Assembly (NCBI GenBank): GCA_030672605.1
Contig: DAOVGE010000126.1
Location: forward strand, 1 to 5,274
Length of the DNA: 5,274 nt
From: Methanosarcinales archaeon
GTDB lineage: Archaea > Halobacteriota > Methanosarcinia > Methanosarcinales > Methanogasteraceae
Direction: 5' to 3'
The translations under genes and the position numbers were made by a program. The notes beneath the pieces were generated by a model, which was not told where the DNA came from, did no database searches, and worked only from the letters and a program-made list of their open reading frames with translations. How positions within the stretch are numbered: position 1 is the stretch's first letter; every line of letters begins with the position of its first letter. Positions 1 through 5,122 of the stretch are shown here, one piece after another.

Positions 1-410
1 TTTCGAACGTTCTGTACTGCCACGGCGGCTTTTTGACATACAATCACGGGGCAGAGCCAGCGGACGCGATGGTCTCGATAGCGGCATTGCACCATCTGCC
101 GGATTTCTGGAAATTGGTCGCTCTCACGAGGGCAGCCAAGATGTTAAAGGCAGGAGGGCGGTTCTTTCTACTTGATATTGTGTTTCCATCCGCTGCCGAT
201 GATATGGGGGCTCAACTCGACGCATGGATTAGATCAATCGCAGAGCAGTCGGGACGTGAACTTGCGGCAGAAGCAGAGATTCACATCCGGGAGGAGTATA
301 GCACTTATGACTGGATAATGGAGGGGCTGCTCGAACGTGCGGGATTTGAGATTGAGAGCGCCGAGTACGGCGACGGATTTCAGGCAACATACGTCTGCAC
401 CAGAAGATAG
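1..410 (+). CDS. class I SAM-dependent methyltransferase, C-terminal part (5' partial)
   Basis: The reading frame is open from base 3 to the TAG at 408-410 (135 codons), so the gene enters from outside the window. A TTG at 33 is not a believable start because the homologous-looking sequence begins before it. Visible landmarks are VSIAALHHLPDFWK, the region after motif II of Rossmann-fold methyltransferases, followed by MLKAGGRFFLLDIVF, the usual 'LkpGG' turn and beta strand. A C-terminal helical and strand segment (WIMEGLLERAGFEIESAEY) matches the typical end of the fold. The ALHHLPDFWK wording resembles a group of small stand-alone UbiE/Methyltransf_11-25-like enzymes. The missing N-terminus should carry the GxGxG SAM-binding motif I. 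The methyl acceptor cannot be inferred. It is transcribed away from the permease operon and shows no link with it. Confidence 0.85.
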   Translation, partial: SNVLYCHGGFLTYNHGAEPADAMVSIAALHHLPDFWKLVALTRAAKMLKAGGRFFLLDIVFPSAADDMGAQLDAWIRSIAEQSGRELAAEAEIHIREEYSTYDWIMEGLLERAGFEIESAEYGDGFQATYVCTRR

Positions 411-691
411 CGTAGAACCTGTCAACATACAAAAAGAAGCGTGCAGGAATGCGAAACGAAAAGAATAGTGCCGAAAGCATAGTACACGACACAGATCGCT
501 GCCTGCAGAGATTATTGGTGACAAACCCCCTGCAAAAGCCTGGATCTTCGTTGGATCTGCGACACACGGCATGGTCCGCCTGATCCGGATACTTTCAACC
601 TTGACTTCGAATCGCTTGGGGAATATGCCCCATCAAATATGCCTCAATATCTCATTTTTTGCGCATCAAACACTAACATAAAACAGATATC
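411..691. other. intergenic stretch without a convincing gene
   Basis: No start-to-stop frame here looks like a protein in either direction. A plus-strand frame without a good start codon stays open from about 513 to 750 and reads, for example, DPDTFNLDFESLGEYAPS. It could be a decayed coding remnant, but it runs into the inserted element at 692-828 and I do not recognise it. A weak 5-bp hairpin (TGGGG at 617-621, CCCCA at 628-632) is followed by T6 at 655-660. The stretch beyond the element, 837-972, is also without a gene. Confidence 0.5.
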
Positions 692-828
692 GAACATGCT
701 CAATAACGTGTGGATAAAATCAGTGGAATCAGCGTTAATTTGTGGCTAAAAACCCTTTCCAGCCACTGATTTACACAGATTACACAGATTGAGGGTTATC
801 TGTTTGCCACACGTTATTGAGCATATTC
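692..828. mobile_element. 137-bp non-autonomous transposon-like element (MITE) with 8-bp target duplication
   Basis: The two ends are inverted repeats of 22 bp, 692-713 and 807-828, agreeing at 21 of 22 positions. The shared core is ATGCTCAATAACGTGTGG. Immediately outside lies a perfect 8-bp direct repeat CAGATATC, at 684-691 and 829-836, as expected for a transposase-made target-site duplication. Inside are a second inverted pair, AAATCAGTGG (717-726) with CCACTGATTT (763-772), and a period-9 tandem TTACACAGA (771-779, 780-788). The element has no coding capacity, so a transposase elsewhere must move it. The ends match those of the element at 3478-3935. I cannot name the IS family from the ends alone. 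One caution is that the duplication contains GATATC, which is itself palindromic. Confidence 0.8.
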
Positions 829-972
829 CAGATATCTTAGTTTTACCCCATTTACCCATACTGAGAGATGTTAATATCATAAAAACCAGAGATGACTGAC
901 TTAAATGTTAAATTGACTTCTAATTACTGTTATTTTGCATCCCCCATCCCCCATCCATTCGAGGTTAAGGTT

Positions 973-1254
973 TCAACAAATTTCTGTTATTCCATCTACC
1001 TTACCTCTATAAAATTCCCTATATTCTCCCATCAGTGCTTTTGCATACGCATCAACCGCATCCAGTGGAATATAATTGTAAAACGATGCCAAATTTACAA
1101 TTTCCGCCCCCTCCACATCATCAGGACTCTTTCCAGAGTTGTACAACTGTTCAAATACCCGATCCAGCTTTGCAAGACCGATTGTGGCATCTCCAATCGC
1201 AACAAGCGTTTGCTTCACGCCCCCGGGGACACAGCAACTGCATTCGTCTGACAT
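973..1254 (-). CDS. small protein of unknown function with N-terminal CSCC motif
   Basis: This 93-residue protein is the last gene of the minus-strand operon. It begins one base after the stop of the DGC-domain gene, with GAGGGTG a few bases before the ATG acting as a good ribosome binding site, which argues for real, coupled translation. The N-terminus carries Cys5, Cys7 and Cys8 (MSDECSCC), and the last residue is Cys93, so metal or thiol binding is possible. The rest is predicted soluble and largely helical (AIGDATIGLAKLDRVFEQLY; LDAVDAYAKALMGEYREFYRG), with no signal peptide or membrane segment. I do not recognise the family. Its position with a permease, a thioredoxin-like protein, a Cys-rich DGC protein and a divergent ArsR suggests a role in the same metal/thiol process, which is inference from context. 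Confidence 0.75.
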   Translation of the reverse strand: MSDECSCCVPGGVKQTLVAIGDATIGLAKLDRVFEQLYNSGKSPDDVEGAEIVNLASFYNYIPLDAVDAYAKALMGEYREFYRGKVDGITEIC

Positions 1255-1255
1255 C

Positions 1256-1654
1256 TCACACCCTCTGACGCTCTATCGTCTTCAATATGTATTCAGTGGC
1301 AGCCTCCAACCCATCTTCATCTGAAAGATCGTGGTTCTTCGCAATCCCGCAGTCCCGGTTCAGAACGAGCTCTTCCGGATCAAATCCAGCTTTCCTGAGT
1401 GTCTTTGCTGCGCACCGGGTGCCACATCCATCGATTGCGATGATCGACCTGCAGGTCTTTGCGCCTTCAACGATGCCCGGGATACCTGCCGAAATTCCAG
1501 GAAGGCAGAGCAGAGCCGCTTTTCCTCGCTCCAGCCTCTCTGAAACCAGAGCCGCAGCTTTTACGCTCATGAGACCGACGTTTGCCCCGCCGGCGCAGGC
1601 AAAGAGCCCAACCTCAGAGATTCCGCCGCAGTTGCATCTATCCTCTTCTGCCAT
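1256..1654 (-). CDS. DGC-domain putative zinc-binding protein
   Basis: A 132-residue soluble protein that I place in the DGC-domain family (Pfam PF08859, annotated as putative metal-binding), named after the Asp-Gly-Cys motif seen here as AIDGCGTRCA (D75-G76-C77, C81). Other typical features are the glycine-rich FACAGGANVG segment near residues 18-26 with Cys20, a middle LLCLPGISAG with Cys50, Cys68 in GAKTCRS, and Cys102 in NRDCGI. Two more cysteines lie near the start (CNC, residues 7-9). The biochemical function of the family is not established; metal or thiol chemistry is inferred from the conserved cysteines. The ATG lies 3 bases after the thioredoxin-like gene's stop with a GGGGG run upstream, and the gene ends one base before the next start, so the set is co-transcribed. 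Confidence 0.85.
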   Translation of the reverse strand: MAEEDRCNCGGISEVGLFACAGGANVGLMSVKAAALVSERLERGKAALLCLPGISAGIPGIVEGAKTCRSIIAIDGCGTRCAAKTLRKAGFDPEELVLNRDCGIAKNHDLSDEDGLEAATEYILKTIERQRV

Positions 1655-1657
1655 CTG

Positions 1658-1918
1658 TTAAGCCCCCATCTTCGATCTGATGATCGCTTCCAGTTTCTTC
1701 TCAGATGGTGCCTTGCCGACGACCACGACCTCACCATCGACAACGACGGTCGGCGTCATCATGATCCCGTACTCATCGCCTTCTTCGCTGAGAGCGCTGT
1801 ACTTTTCGACAACGACGCCTCCACCAATTCTCTCCGAAACCTTCTTTGCGGTCTTATACGCCGCATTGCACTTAGCGCAGGGAGGTTCCGTTCCAAATAC
1901 TTTTACAACTATATCCAT
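1658..1918 (-). CDS. thioredoxin-like small redox-active disulfide protein (CxxC)
   Basis: The protein has a short thioredoxin fold of the archaeal small redox-disulfide type: an N-terminal strand MDIVVKVFG, the active-site motif PCAKC (Cys14 and Cys17), a helix, a strand VVVEKY, then the cis-proline loop MMTP (Pro56), a TVVVDGEVVVVG hairpin and a C-terminal helix. At 86 residues it is of usual size. I chose the ATG at 1916-1918 because it has a GGAGAT ribosome binding site 6 bases upstream and gives the normal family N-terminus. A longer frame starting at 1945 would add nine residues and overlap the permease stop. It probably passes electrons to, or carries a thiol-bound metal for, the neighbouring permease; relatives are often encoded beside COG0701 permeases. 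The reaction itself cannot be read from the sequence. Confidence 0.88.
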   Translation of the reverse strand: MDIVVKVFGTEPPCAKCNAAYKTAKKVSERIGGGVVVEKYSALSEEGDEYGIMMTPTVVVDGEVVVVGKAPSEKKLEAIIRSKMGA

Positions 1919-1924
1919 ATTCTT

Positions 1925-1930
1925 ATCTCC
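1925..1930 (-). promoter_or_regulatory. ribosome binding site deciding the thioredoxin-like start
   Basis: GGAGAT on the minus strand lies 6 bases before the ATG at 1918. It falls between the permease stop and that ATG, which favours the shorter 86-residue start over the ATG at 1945, whose upstream sequence is still permease coding. Confidence 0.6.
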
Positions 1931-1935
1931 GATTC

Positions 1936-2979
1936 TCATCTCCATATTGTATTTCCAGCCACAAATCCCGCTATGGTTGCCAGGATTACCGTAAGCACGA
2001 TATAAACCGCACCCTTCCGAACACCGATCACTTTACATATCACAATCATGTTCGGAAGCGAGAGCGCAGGTCCTGCCAGAAGCATCGCAAGCACCGGTCC
2101 CGGTCCCATCCCGAGTTTCACCAGTGAATCGATGATCGGAACCTCAGTTAGCGTTGCAAAGTACATCAGTGCCGCAGCAACCGACGCTACCAGATTACTC
2201 CGTATCGAGTTTCCTCCGACAAATCGCACAACAAGGTCCGATGGTACCAGTTCAATAATTATACCTGCAAAGAATACACCCACCAGCAAGAGCGGGAATA
2301 TCTTCTTTGTGAGATCCCATGTCTCATACAGCCAGTCGTGGATCTGCTCATCATCAAACCACTTTCCTGAGACGTAGACCGTTAGAAGCGCAAGCGGTCC
2401 GATTACAATCCCCCGCCACATCCATGTCTTGATCACGCCACCGAGCACAAGGATTGTGAGAAGCAAAACGAAGATTGCGGTCTGGTGCATCGGGTCGATC
2501 TCGCTCTCGCCAGTAGCCGAGATCGTCCTGCCCTTCGCTCTATCCTCGCTTCGGAAGACTGTAGCCATGACCAGTCCTATGACTATTGAGATGCCGACAG
2601 CCGCAAGAGCGCGAGCAGCGCCGAGGTCAAAGCCAAGGATATTTGCGGTGTAGACGATTGCGAGCAGGTTGATTGCGGGCGCTGAGAAGAGGAATGTCGA
2701 AGCAGGACCGATTCCTGCGCCCCGTCTGTAGATTCCGGCAAAGAGCGGCAGCACCGTGCAGGAACAGACCGCAAGAATCACGCCGCTTACCGATGCCACG
2801 CTGTACGAGACGTATTTGGGTGCATCGGAACCAAAGTAGCGCAGCACAGACTCTTTTGAAAATAGCGATGCGATGGCGCCTGCAAGGAAGAATGCAGGCA
2901 CGAGACACATCAGTACATGCAGCGCCAGATACTCTTCCAGAGTTTCGATGCCAGCCAGAAGCAACGTTTCGATTGCCAC
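1936..2979 (-). CDS. COG0701/ArsP-family permease (putative metal, metalloid or organoarsenical exporter)
   Basis: A 347-residue integral membrane protein and first gene of the minus-strand operon. It shows the hallmark of the COG0701 (DUF318/ArsP_1, PF03773) permeases: a membrane segment ending in AVCSCTVLPLFAGIYRRG (Cys72 and Cys74), then GIGPASTFLFSAPAINL around 90-105. The second half repeats the pattern as TLTEVPIIDSLVKLGMGPG and MLLAGPALSLPN (about 277-310). I count about eight to ten hydrophobic segments, with a charged cytoplasmic-type loop near 143-165 (RSEDRAKGR). Characterised relatives export trivalent organoarsenicals (ArsP), and others have been linked to Cu/Zn; the substrate here is unknown. 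The GTG start has a strong GGAGATC site 8 bases upstream. The divergent ArsR gene suggests metal-dependent derepression. Length is normal and no lesion is seen. Confidence 0.9.
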   Translation of the reverse strand: MAIETLLLAGIETLEEYLALHVLMCLVPAFFLAGAIASLFSKESVLRYFGSDAPKYVSYSVASVSGVILAVCSCTVLPLFAGIYRRGAGIGPASTFLFSAPAINLLAIVYTANILGFDLGAARALAAVGISIVIGLVMATVFRSEDRAKGRTISATGESEIDPMHQTAIFVLLLTILVLGGVIKTWMWRGIVIGPLALLTVYVSGKWFDDEQIHDWLYETWDLTKKIFPLLLVGVFFAGIIIELVPSDLVVRFVGGNSIRSNLVASVAAALMYFATLTEVPIIDSLVKLGMGPGPVLAMLLAGPALSLPNMIVICKVIGVRKGAVYIVLTVILATIAGFVAGNTIWR

Positions 2980-2987
2980 GATATTTT

Positions 2988-2994
2988 GATCTCC
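2988..2994 (-). promoter_or_regulatory. Shine-Dalgarno site for the GTG-started permease
   Basis: GGAGATC on the minus strand, 8 bases before the GTG at 2977-2979, complements the 3' end of 16S rRNA. It settles the choice of a GTG start where no in-frame ATG is better placed. Confidence 0.75.
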
Positions 2995-3080
2995 TGCATC
3001 CGATGTTACTCATGGCAAACGTTATCTATGGTGCCTGCCATCATTTCAATAATGTTTGTAACTCCACTTAAATGTTGTGG

Positions 3081-3098
3081 TTTCAAAGAGGTTTGAAA
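3081..3098. promoter_or_regulatory. candidate ArsR operator, 7-4-7 perfect palindrome
   Basis: TTTCAAAGAGGTTTGAAA has perfect 7-bp inverted arms around a 4-bp spacer and ends 12 bases before the arsR ATG. A further half-site-like GGTTTGA follows at 3101-3107, so GGTTTGA also occurs as a direct repeat. The position, over the expected arsR transcription start, fits autorepression by a dimeric ArsR/SmtB protein. Binding is inferred, not shown. Confidence 0.5.
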
Positions 3099-3110
3099 TA
3101 GGTTTGAGAC

Positions 3111-3473
3111 ATGCTTGAAATCATGGATGAGATTGTGATACCGGATTCGATCAGATGCGAACTGGAAGGAAAAGGCGGAATCGCGGGGATCTCGGGATTG
3201 CTGCCCGATGATCTGAAGATCGAGGCTATCGTATCGGTTGCCCGTGCGCTATCAGACCCCATGCGGCTCAGGGTGCTCTTTGCGCTCTCCTTGCAGCCGA
3301 TGTGCGTCTGCCTCCTCGTTGCGATGACGGGATATGCGTACTCAAAGATGTCTTATCATCTGTCTGTGCTAAAGGAGAGCGGTCTCGTGTGTTCGCGGCA
3401 GGAGGGGAATTATCTGATATATTATACGACCGATCTCGGTAAAAAACTCGTGGAATGGATTGAAACGTTCTGA
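3111..3473 (+). CDS. ArsR/SmtB-family transcriptional repressor with CVC metal-sensing motif
   Basis: A 120-residue winged-helix regulator. After an N-terminal segment of about 40 residues come the family landmarks: ALSDPMRLRVLFAL (about 46-59), MCVCLL (Cys65 and Cys67, the place of the alpha-3 ELCVCDL box that binds As(III)/Cd/Pb-type thiophilic metals), YSKMSYHLSVLKESGLV (recognition helix, about 78-93) and the wing RQEGNYLIYY (about 96-105). Cys16 and Cys94 could add ligands. The residue after CVC is Leu where Asp is common. It is divergent from the permease operon, its probable target. No ribosome binding site is well spaced before the ATG at 3111; an ATG at 3123 is a possible later start. 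An inserted element begins right after the stop codon, and its target duplication overlaps that stop. Confidence 0.9.
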   Translation: MLEIMDEIVIPDSIRCELEGKGGIAGISGLLPDDLKIEAIVSVARALSDPMRLRVLFALSLQPMCVCLLVAMTGYAYSKMSYHLSVLKESGLVCSRQEGNYLIYYTTDLGKKLVEWIETF

Positions 3474-3560
3474 AATGGAACATGCTCAATACTATAGGGG
3501 GGGAACCACGAGATTACACAGTCTGCGAAGCAGCGGCGCAGCCATCTCCACAAGATTTCT

Positions 3561-3864
3561 GGTTCTTCGCTGTTTTGTATGGGTAACACGAGCACCCATT
3601 CTGCTAAATGGGGCATCGGTGCAGAAGAGCTATCCCGGAATAAAACATGGAGAATAAAACCACAGAGGACACAGAGAGTCACAGAGAGATGTAACCTGTT
3701 TTAAAATGAGATTTGCGAGTAATAGTCAATAAAAAAAACTCTGTGTTCCTCTGTGCCCTCTGTGGTTAATTATCTATAAAGAATAATACATGATTTCATC
3801 ACCACGATTCCTCCCGGTTGGGTCACCTTGGTTTCAGACTACCCACACGGAATAGCGAAGAGCC
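3561..3864. mobile_element. 304-bp MITE with ISL3-like ends, nested in the 3478-3935 element
   Basis: The ends are 25-bp inverted repeats, 3561-3585 and 3840-3864, matching at 20 of 25 positions with every difference a transition; each starts GGYTCTTCGCT and ends TGGGTA. A perfect 8-bp direct repeat AGATTTCT flanks the element at 3553-3560 and 3865-3872. Ends beginning GGYTCTT together with 8-bp duplications are what I know of the ISL3 family, so an ISL3-type transposase elsewhere in the genome is the likely driver; this is inference. The interior holds the CACAGAG palindrome (3658-3767) and no credible gene; an open frame across 3460-3657 is a repeat artefact. Because it interrupts the other element, it inserted later. 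Confidence 0.8.
3658..3767. repeat. CACAGAG-word palindrome
   Basis: AACCACAGAGGACACAGAG at 3658-3676 is mirrored by its complement at 3749-3767 with 18 of 19 matches. Weaker similarity extends to about 30 bp per arm (to 3687 and from 3738). Each arm is itself built from repeated CACAGAG words. The arms enclose about 50-70 AT-rich bases and could fold into a long hairpin in DNA or RNA. It forms the middle of the 304-bp MITE. Confidence 0.8.
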
Positions 3865-3944
3865 AGATTTCTGTGTTAATCTCGTGTAATCTCGTGGTTT
3901 TATATGCGTACATCCACACAATATTGAGTAAGTACCCGAAATGT

Positions 3945-3969
3945 GGCTCTTCACTATCTTGTACGGGTA
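3945..3969 (+). repeat. solitary ISL3-like terminal-repeat copy
   Basis: This stretch matches the left end of the nested MITE (3561-3585) at 20 of 25 positions, including GGCTCTTC at the start and GGGTA at the end, and in the same orientation. No inverted partner is found in the window. It may be a leftover end of a decayed element. Between it and the acetyltransferase start at 4044, a TATA-like CTTAAATT lies near 3979-3987 and a loose inverted pair CTGGAA (3971-3976)/TTCCAG (4016-4021) is present. Confidence 0.5.
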
Positions 3970-4043
3970 ACTGGAAATCTTAAATTACCACAACAGCAGT
4001 TACTTATTCACGAGCTTCCAGAAATGGCATAACCAAAACAAAC

Positions 4044-4496
4044 ATGATCCTCATACGCAAATTTCAGCCACACGATTTCTCAGGCGTGATCGCAATCGAA
4101 CGTGAGCAGTTCGGCGAGCATGATCCATACATGTACATGACCCTCTACGAGTTGAACGAGGACACATTCTTCGTCGCGGAGCACGGAGGCGTGGTGGTCG
4201 GGTTCGTCGTCGGGGTATCGTCGCTTGTCGAGGCGGGTGTGTGCGGGCGGGTCTTCTCGATTGCGATACTGGAACCGTACCAGGGGCTTGGCATCGGAAC
4301 GCAACTCATGAAGAGTGTCCTTAATGAATTTCACAGAAAGAATATCGGAAATATTATGCTTGAGGTGAGAAGTCACAATTACCGTGCCGTGCGGTTTTAC
4401 CGGCGGCTCAACTTTACGATCAAGGGGCTCGAGAAGGGATACTACACCGACGGGGACGACGCAATCATCATGAAACACCGCGGGTGGACACTGTGA
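4044..4496 (+). CDS. GNAT-family N-acetyltransferase, RimI-like
   Basis: A 150-residue GNAT-fold enzyme that transfers acetyl from acetyl-CoA to an amine. The N-terminal IRKFQPHDFSGVIAIEREQF fits the family's first strand and helix. FVAEHGGVVVGFVVG is the central hairpin, VFSIAILEPYQGLGIG (about 70-85) contains the Q-x-x-G-x-G acetyl-CoA pyrophosphate loop at 80-85, and LEVRSHNYRAVRFYRRLNF (about 106-124) is the typical RimI closing motif, followed by GYYTDGDDAIIMK. The last motif is the one seen in RimI-type protein N-terminal acetyltransferases, so protein alpha-N-acetylation is a reasonable guess, though the substrate is unproven. No clear ribosome binding site precedes the ATG, so a short-leader or leaderless transcript is likely. 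The stop overlaps the start of the kinase gene. Confidence 0.9.
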   Translation: MILIRKFQPHDFSGVIAIEREQFGEHDPYMYMTLYELNEDTFFVAEHGGVVVGFVVGVSSLVEAGVCGRVFSIAILEPYQGLGIGTQLMKSVLNEFHRKNIGNIMLEVRSHNYRAVRFYRRLNFTIKGLEKGYYTDGDDAIIMKHRGWTL

Positions 4497-5122
4497 TCGT
4501 GGTAAAGATCGGTGGAAGCCTGATTGGAAGTGCACGGGAACTGGTGCGTTCGCTTCAAGAGTATGCACTGGACGAGAGGGAATGCATCGTAATCGTTCCG
4601 GGGGGCAGCGTCTTCGCAGACGCGGTGCGGAGCGCGGACGATTCTTACGGAATCTCAGAGGCGACTGCCCACTGGATGGCGATTCTTGCCATGGACCAGT
4701 ACGGACATTATCTTGCCGATGGGACTCCGGCAACGCTGATAACAGGCTTATCAGAGATCGAATCAACTCCGATCGGGACATTGATCATTCTCACATACGA
4801 TCTTCTGAAAAAATCCGATACAGGGATCGAAGAGACATGGAATGCGACATCAGACACCATCGCCGGCTGGATCGCATCCGAACTGGACGCCACACTCATA
4901 AAAGCGACCGATGTGGACGGGATATTCCGTGACGGTCGGCTTCTTTGTAGGATTGCGGCAGAGAAACTCCTGGAGATGGGGAAGACATGCGTCGATTCGG
5001 TTTTGCCGGAACTCTTGCTGTTGCGGTCACTCGACTGTCGGGTCGTGAACGGGAGATATCCTGATCGCGTGATCGATGCGCTGCGGGGGGGTTCTGTGGG
5101 GACGCTGATTACTGGCAGGTGA
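4493..5122 (+). CDS. mfnE: MfnE-like amino-acid-kinase-fold protein (methanofuran pathway kinase)
   Basis: A 209-residue soluble kinase of the amino-acid-kinase fold (PF00696; archaeal COG2054 group). Landmarks are VVKIGGSLIG (3-12, phosphate-binding Lys5 and GGS), VIVPGGSVFAD (33-43), WNATSDTIAGWIA (116-128) and LIKATDVDGIF (135-145), ending in GTLITGR. This pattern and length fit MfnE, which phosphorylates 5-(aminomethyl)-3-furanmethanol phosphate to the diphosphate in methanofuran synthesis; a related small-molecule kinase role cannot be excluded. I chose GTG at 4493 over GTG at 4484: it gives the usual MIVVKIGGS start, forms a GTGA overlap with the acetyltransferase stop, and has GGGTGG a few bases upstream. 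Co-transcription with the acetyltransferase is therefore likely; no other methanofuran gene is in the window. Confidence 0.8.
   Translation: MIVVKIGGSLIGSARELVRSLQEYALDERECIVIVPGGSVFADAVRSADDSYGISEATAHWMAILAMDQYGHYLADGTPATLITGLSEIESTPIGTLIILTYDLLKKSDTGIEETWNATSDTIAGWIASELDATLIKATDVDGIFRDGRLLCRIAAEKLLEMGKTCVDSVLPELLLLRSLDCRVVNGRYPDRVIDALRGGSVGTLITGR

Larger units (their letters stand above)
2980..3110. promoter_or_regulatory. divergent promoter region between the permease operon and arsR
   Basis: This 131-bp gap separates the two divergent starts, so both promoters and any shared operator must lie here. CTTAAAT at 3067-3073 (ATTTAAG on the other strand) is the best TATA-like box. For arsR it would place transcription start near 3095-3100 and give a very short leader, in keeping with the lack of a well-spaced ribosome binding site before that ATG. 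ATGGCA (3012-3017) and TGCCAT (3036-3041) form a loose inverted pair closer to the permease. Promoter positions are inference. Confidence 0.5.
3478..3935. mobile_element. transposon-like element of the same family as 692-828, interrupted by a second element
   Basis: The left end (3478 onward) begins GAACATGCTCAATA, the same 14 bases as the element at 692. The right end (3914-3935) on the opposite strand agrees with that 22-bp terminal repeat at 17 of 22 positions. Flanking octamers are CTGAAATG (3470-3477) and CCGAAATG (3936-3943), 7 of 8 alike, a slightly decayed target duplication. Inside is a perfect 16-bp inverted pair, AACCACGAGATTACAC (3504-3519) with its complement at 3884-3899. Subtracting the nested 304-bp element and one copy of its 8-bp duplication leaves 146 bp, near the 137 bp of the sister copy. 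No coding sequence is seen. Insertion fell on the arsR stop codon without changing the protein. Confidence 0.7.

Noticed and set aside
229..572. Two minus-strand frames of 112 codons across the methyltransferase end and its 3' flank
   Set aside because: They overlap recognisable methyltransferase coding sequence, have unusual low-complexity composition and no recognisable motif.
617..660. Small hairpin TGGGG/CCCCA followed by T6, as a terminator of the methyltransferase
   Set aside because: The arms are only 5 bp, the T-run is over 20 bases beyond the hairpin, and the site lies more than 200 bases after the stop codon; too weak to annotate.
771..790. TTACACAGA tandem as the start of a CRISPR array
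   Set aside because: The units are 9 bases with no spacers and fall inside the 137-bp element; there are no cas genes.
850..859. TTACCCATAC as an inverted partner of the orphan ISL3-like end
   Set aside because: Only about 10 bases agree and the GGYTCTTC start is absent; likely chance.
938..956. Tandem ATCCCCC units, G-rich on the minus strand, as a quadruplex or operon terminator
   Set aside because: Only two G5 runs and one G2 are present, short of four runs for a quadruplex, and there is no hairpin or clear T-tract nearby.
892..1324. Several plus-strand open frames opposite the small operon genes
   Set aside because: They lie antisense to well-supported minus-strand genes, have no ribosome binding sites and show no family motifs; they are shadows of the operon genes.
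3422..3682. Open frames on both strands over the element left end (about 3422-3682)
   Set aside because: They run across repeat boundaries, a G7 tract and two insertion junctions; their translation is repeat sequence, not protein.
4080..4932. Long minus-strand frame (4080-4781) and plus-strand frame (4582-4932) in the acetyltransferase-kinase region
   Set aside because: Arg/Ser/Pro-rich shadows of two well-identified genes.
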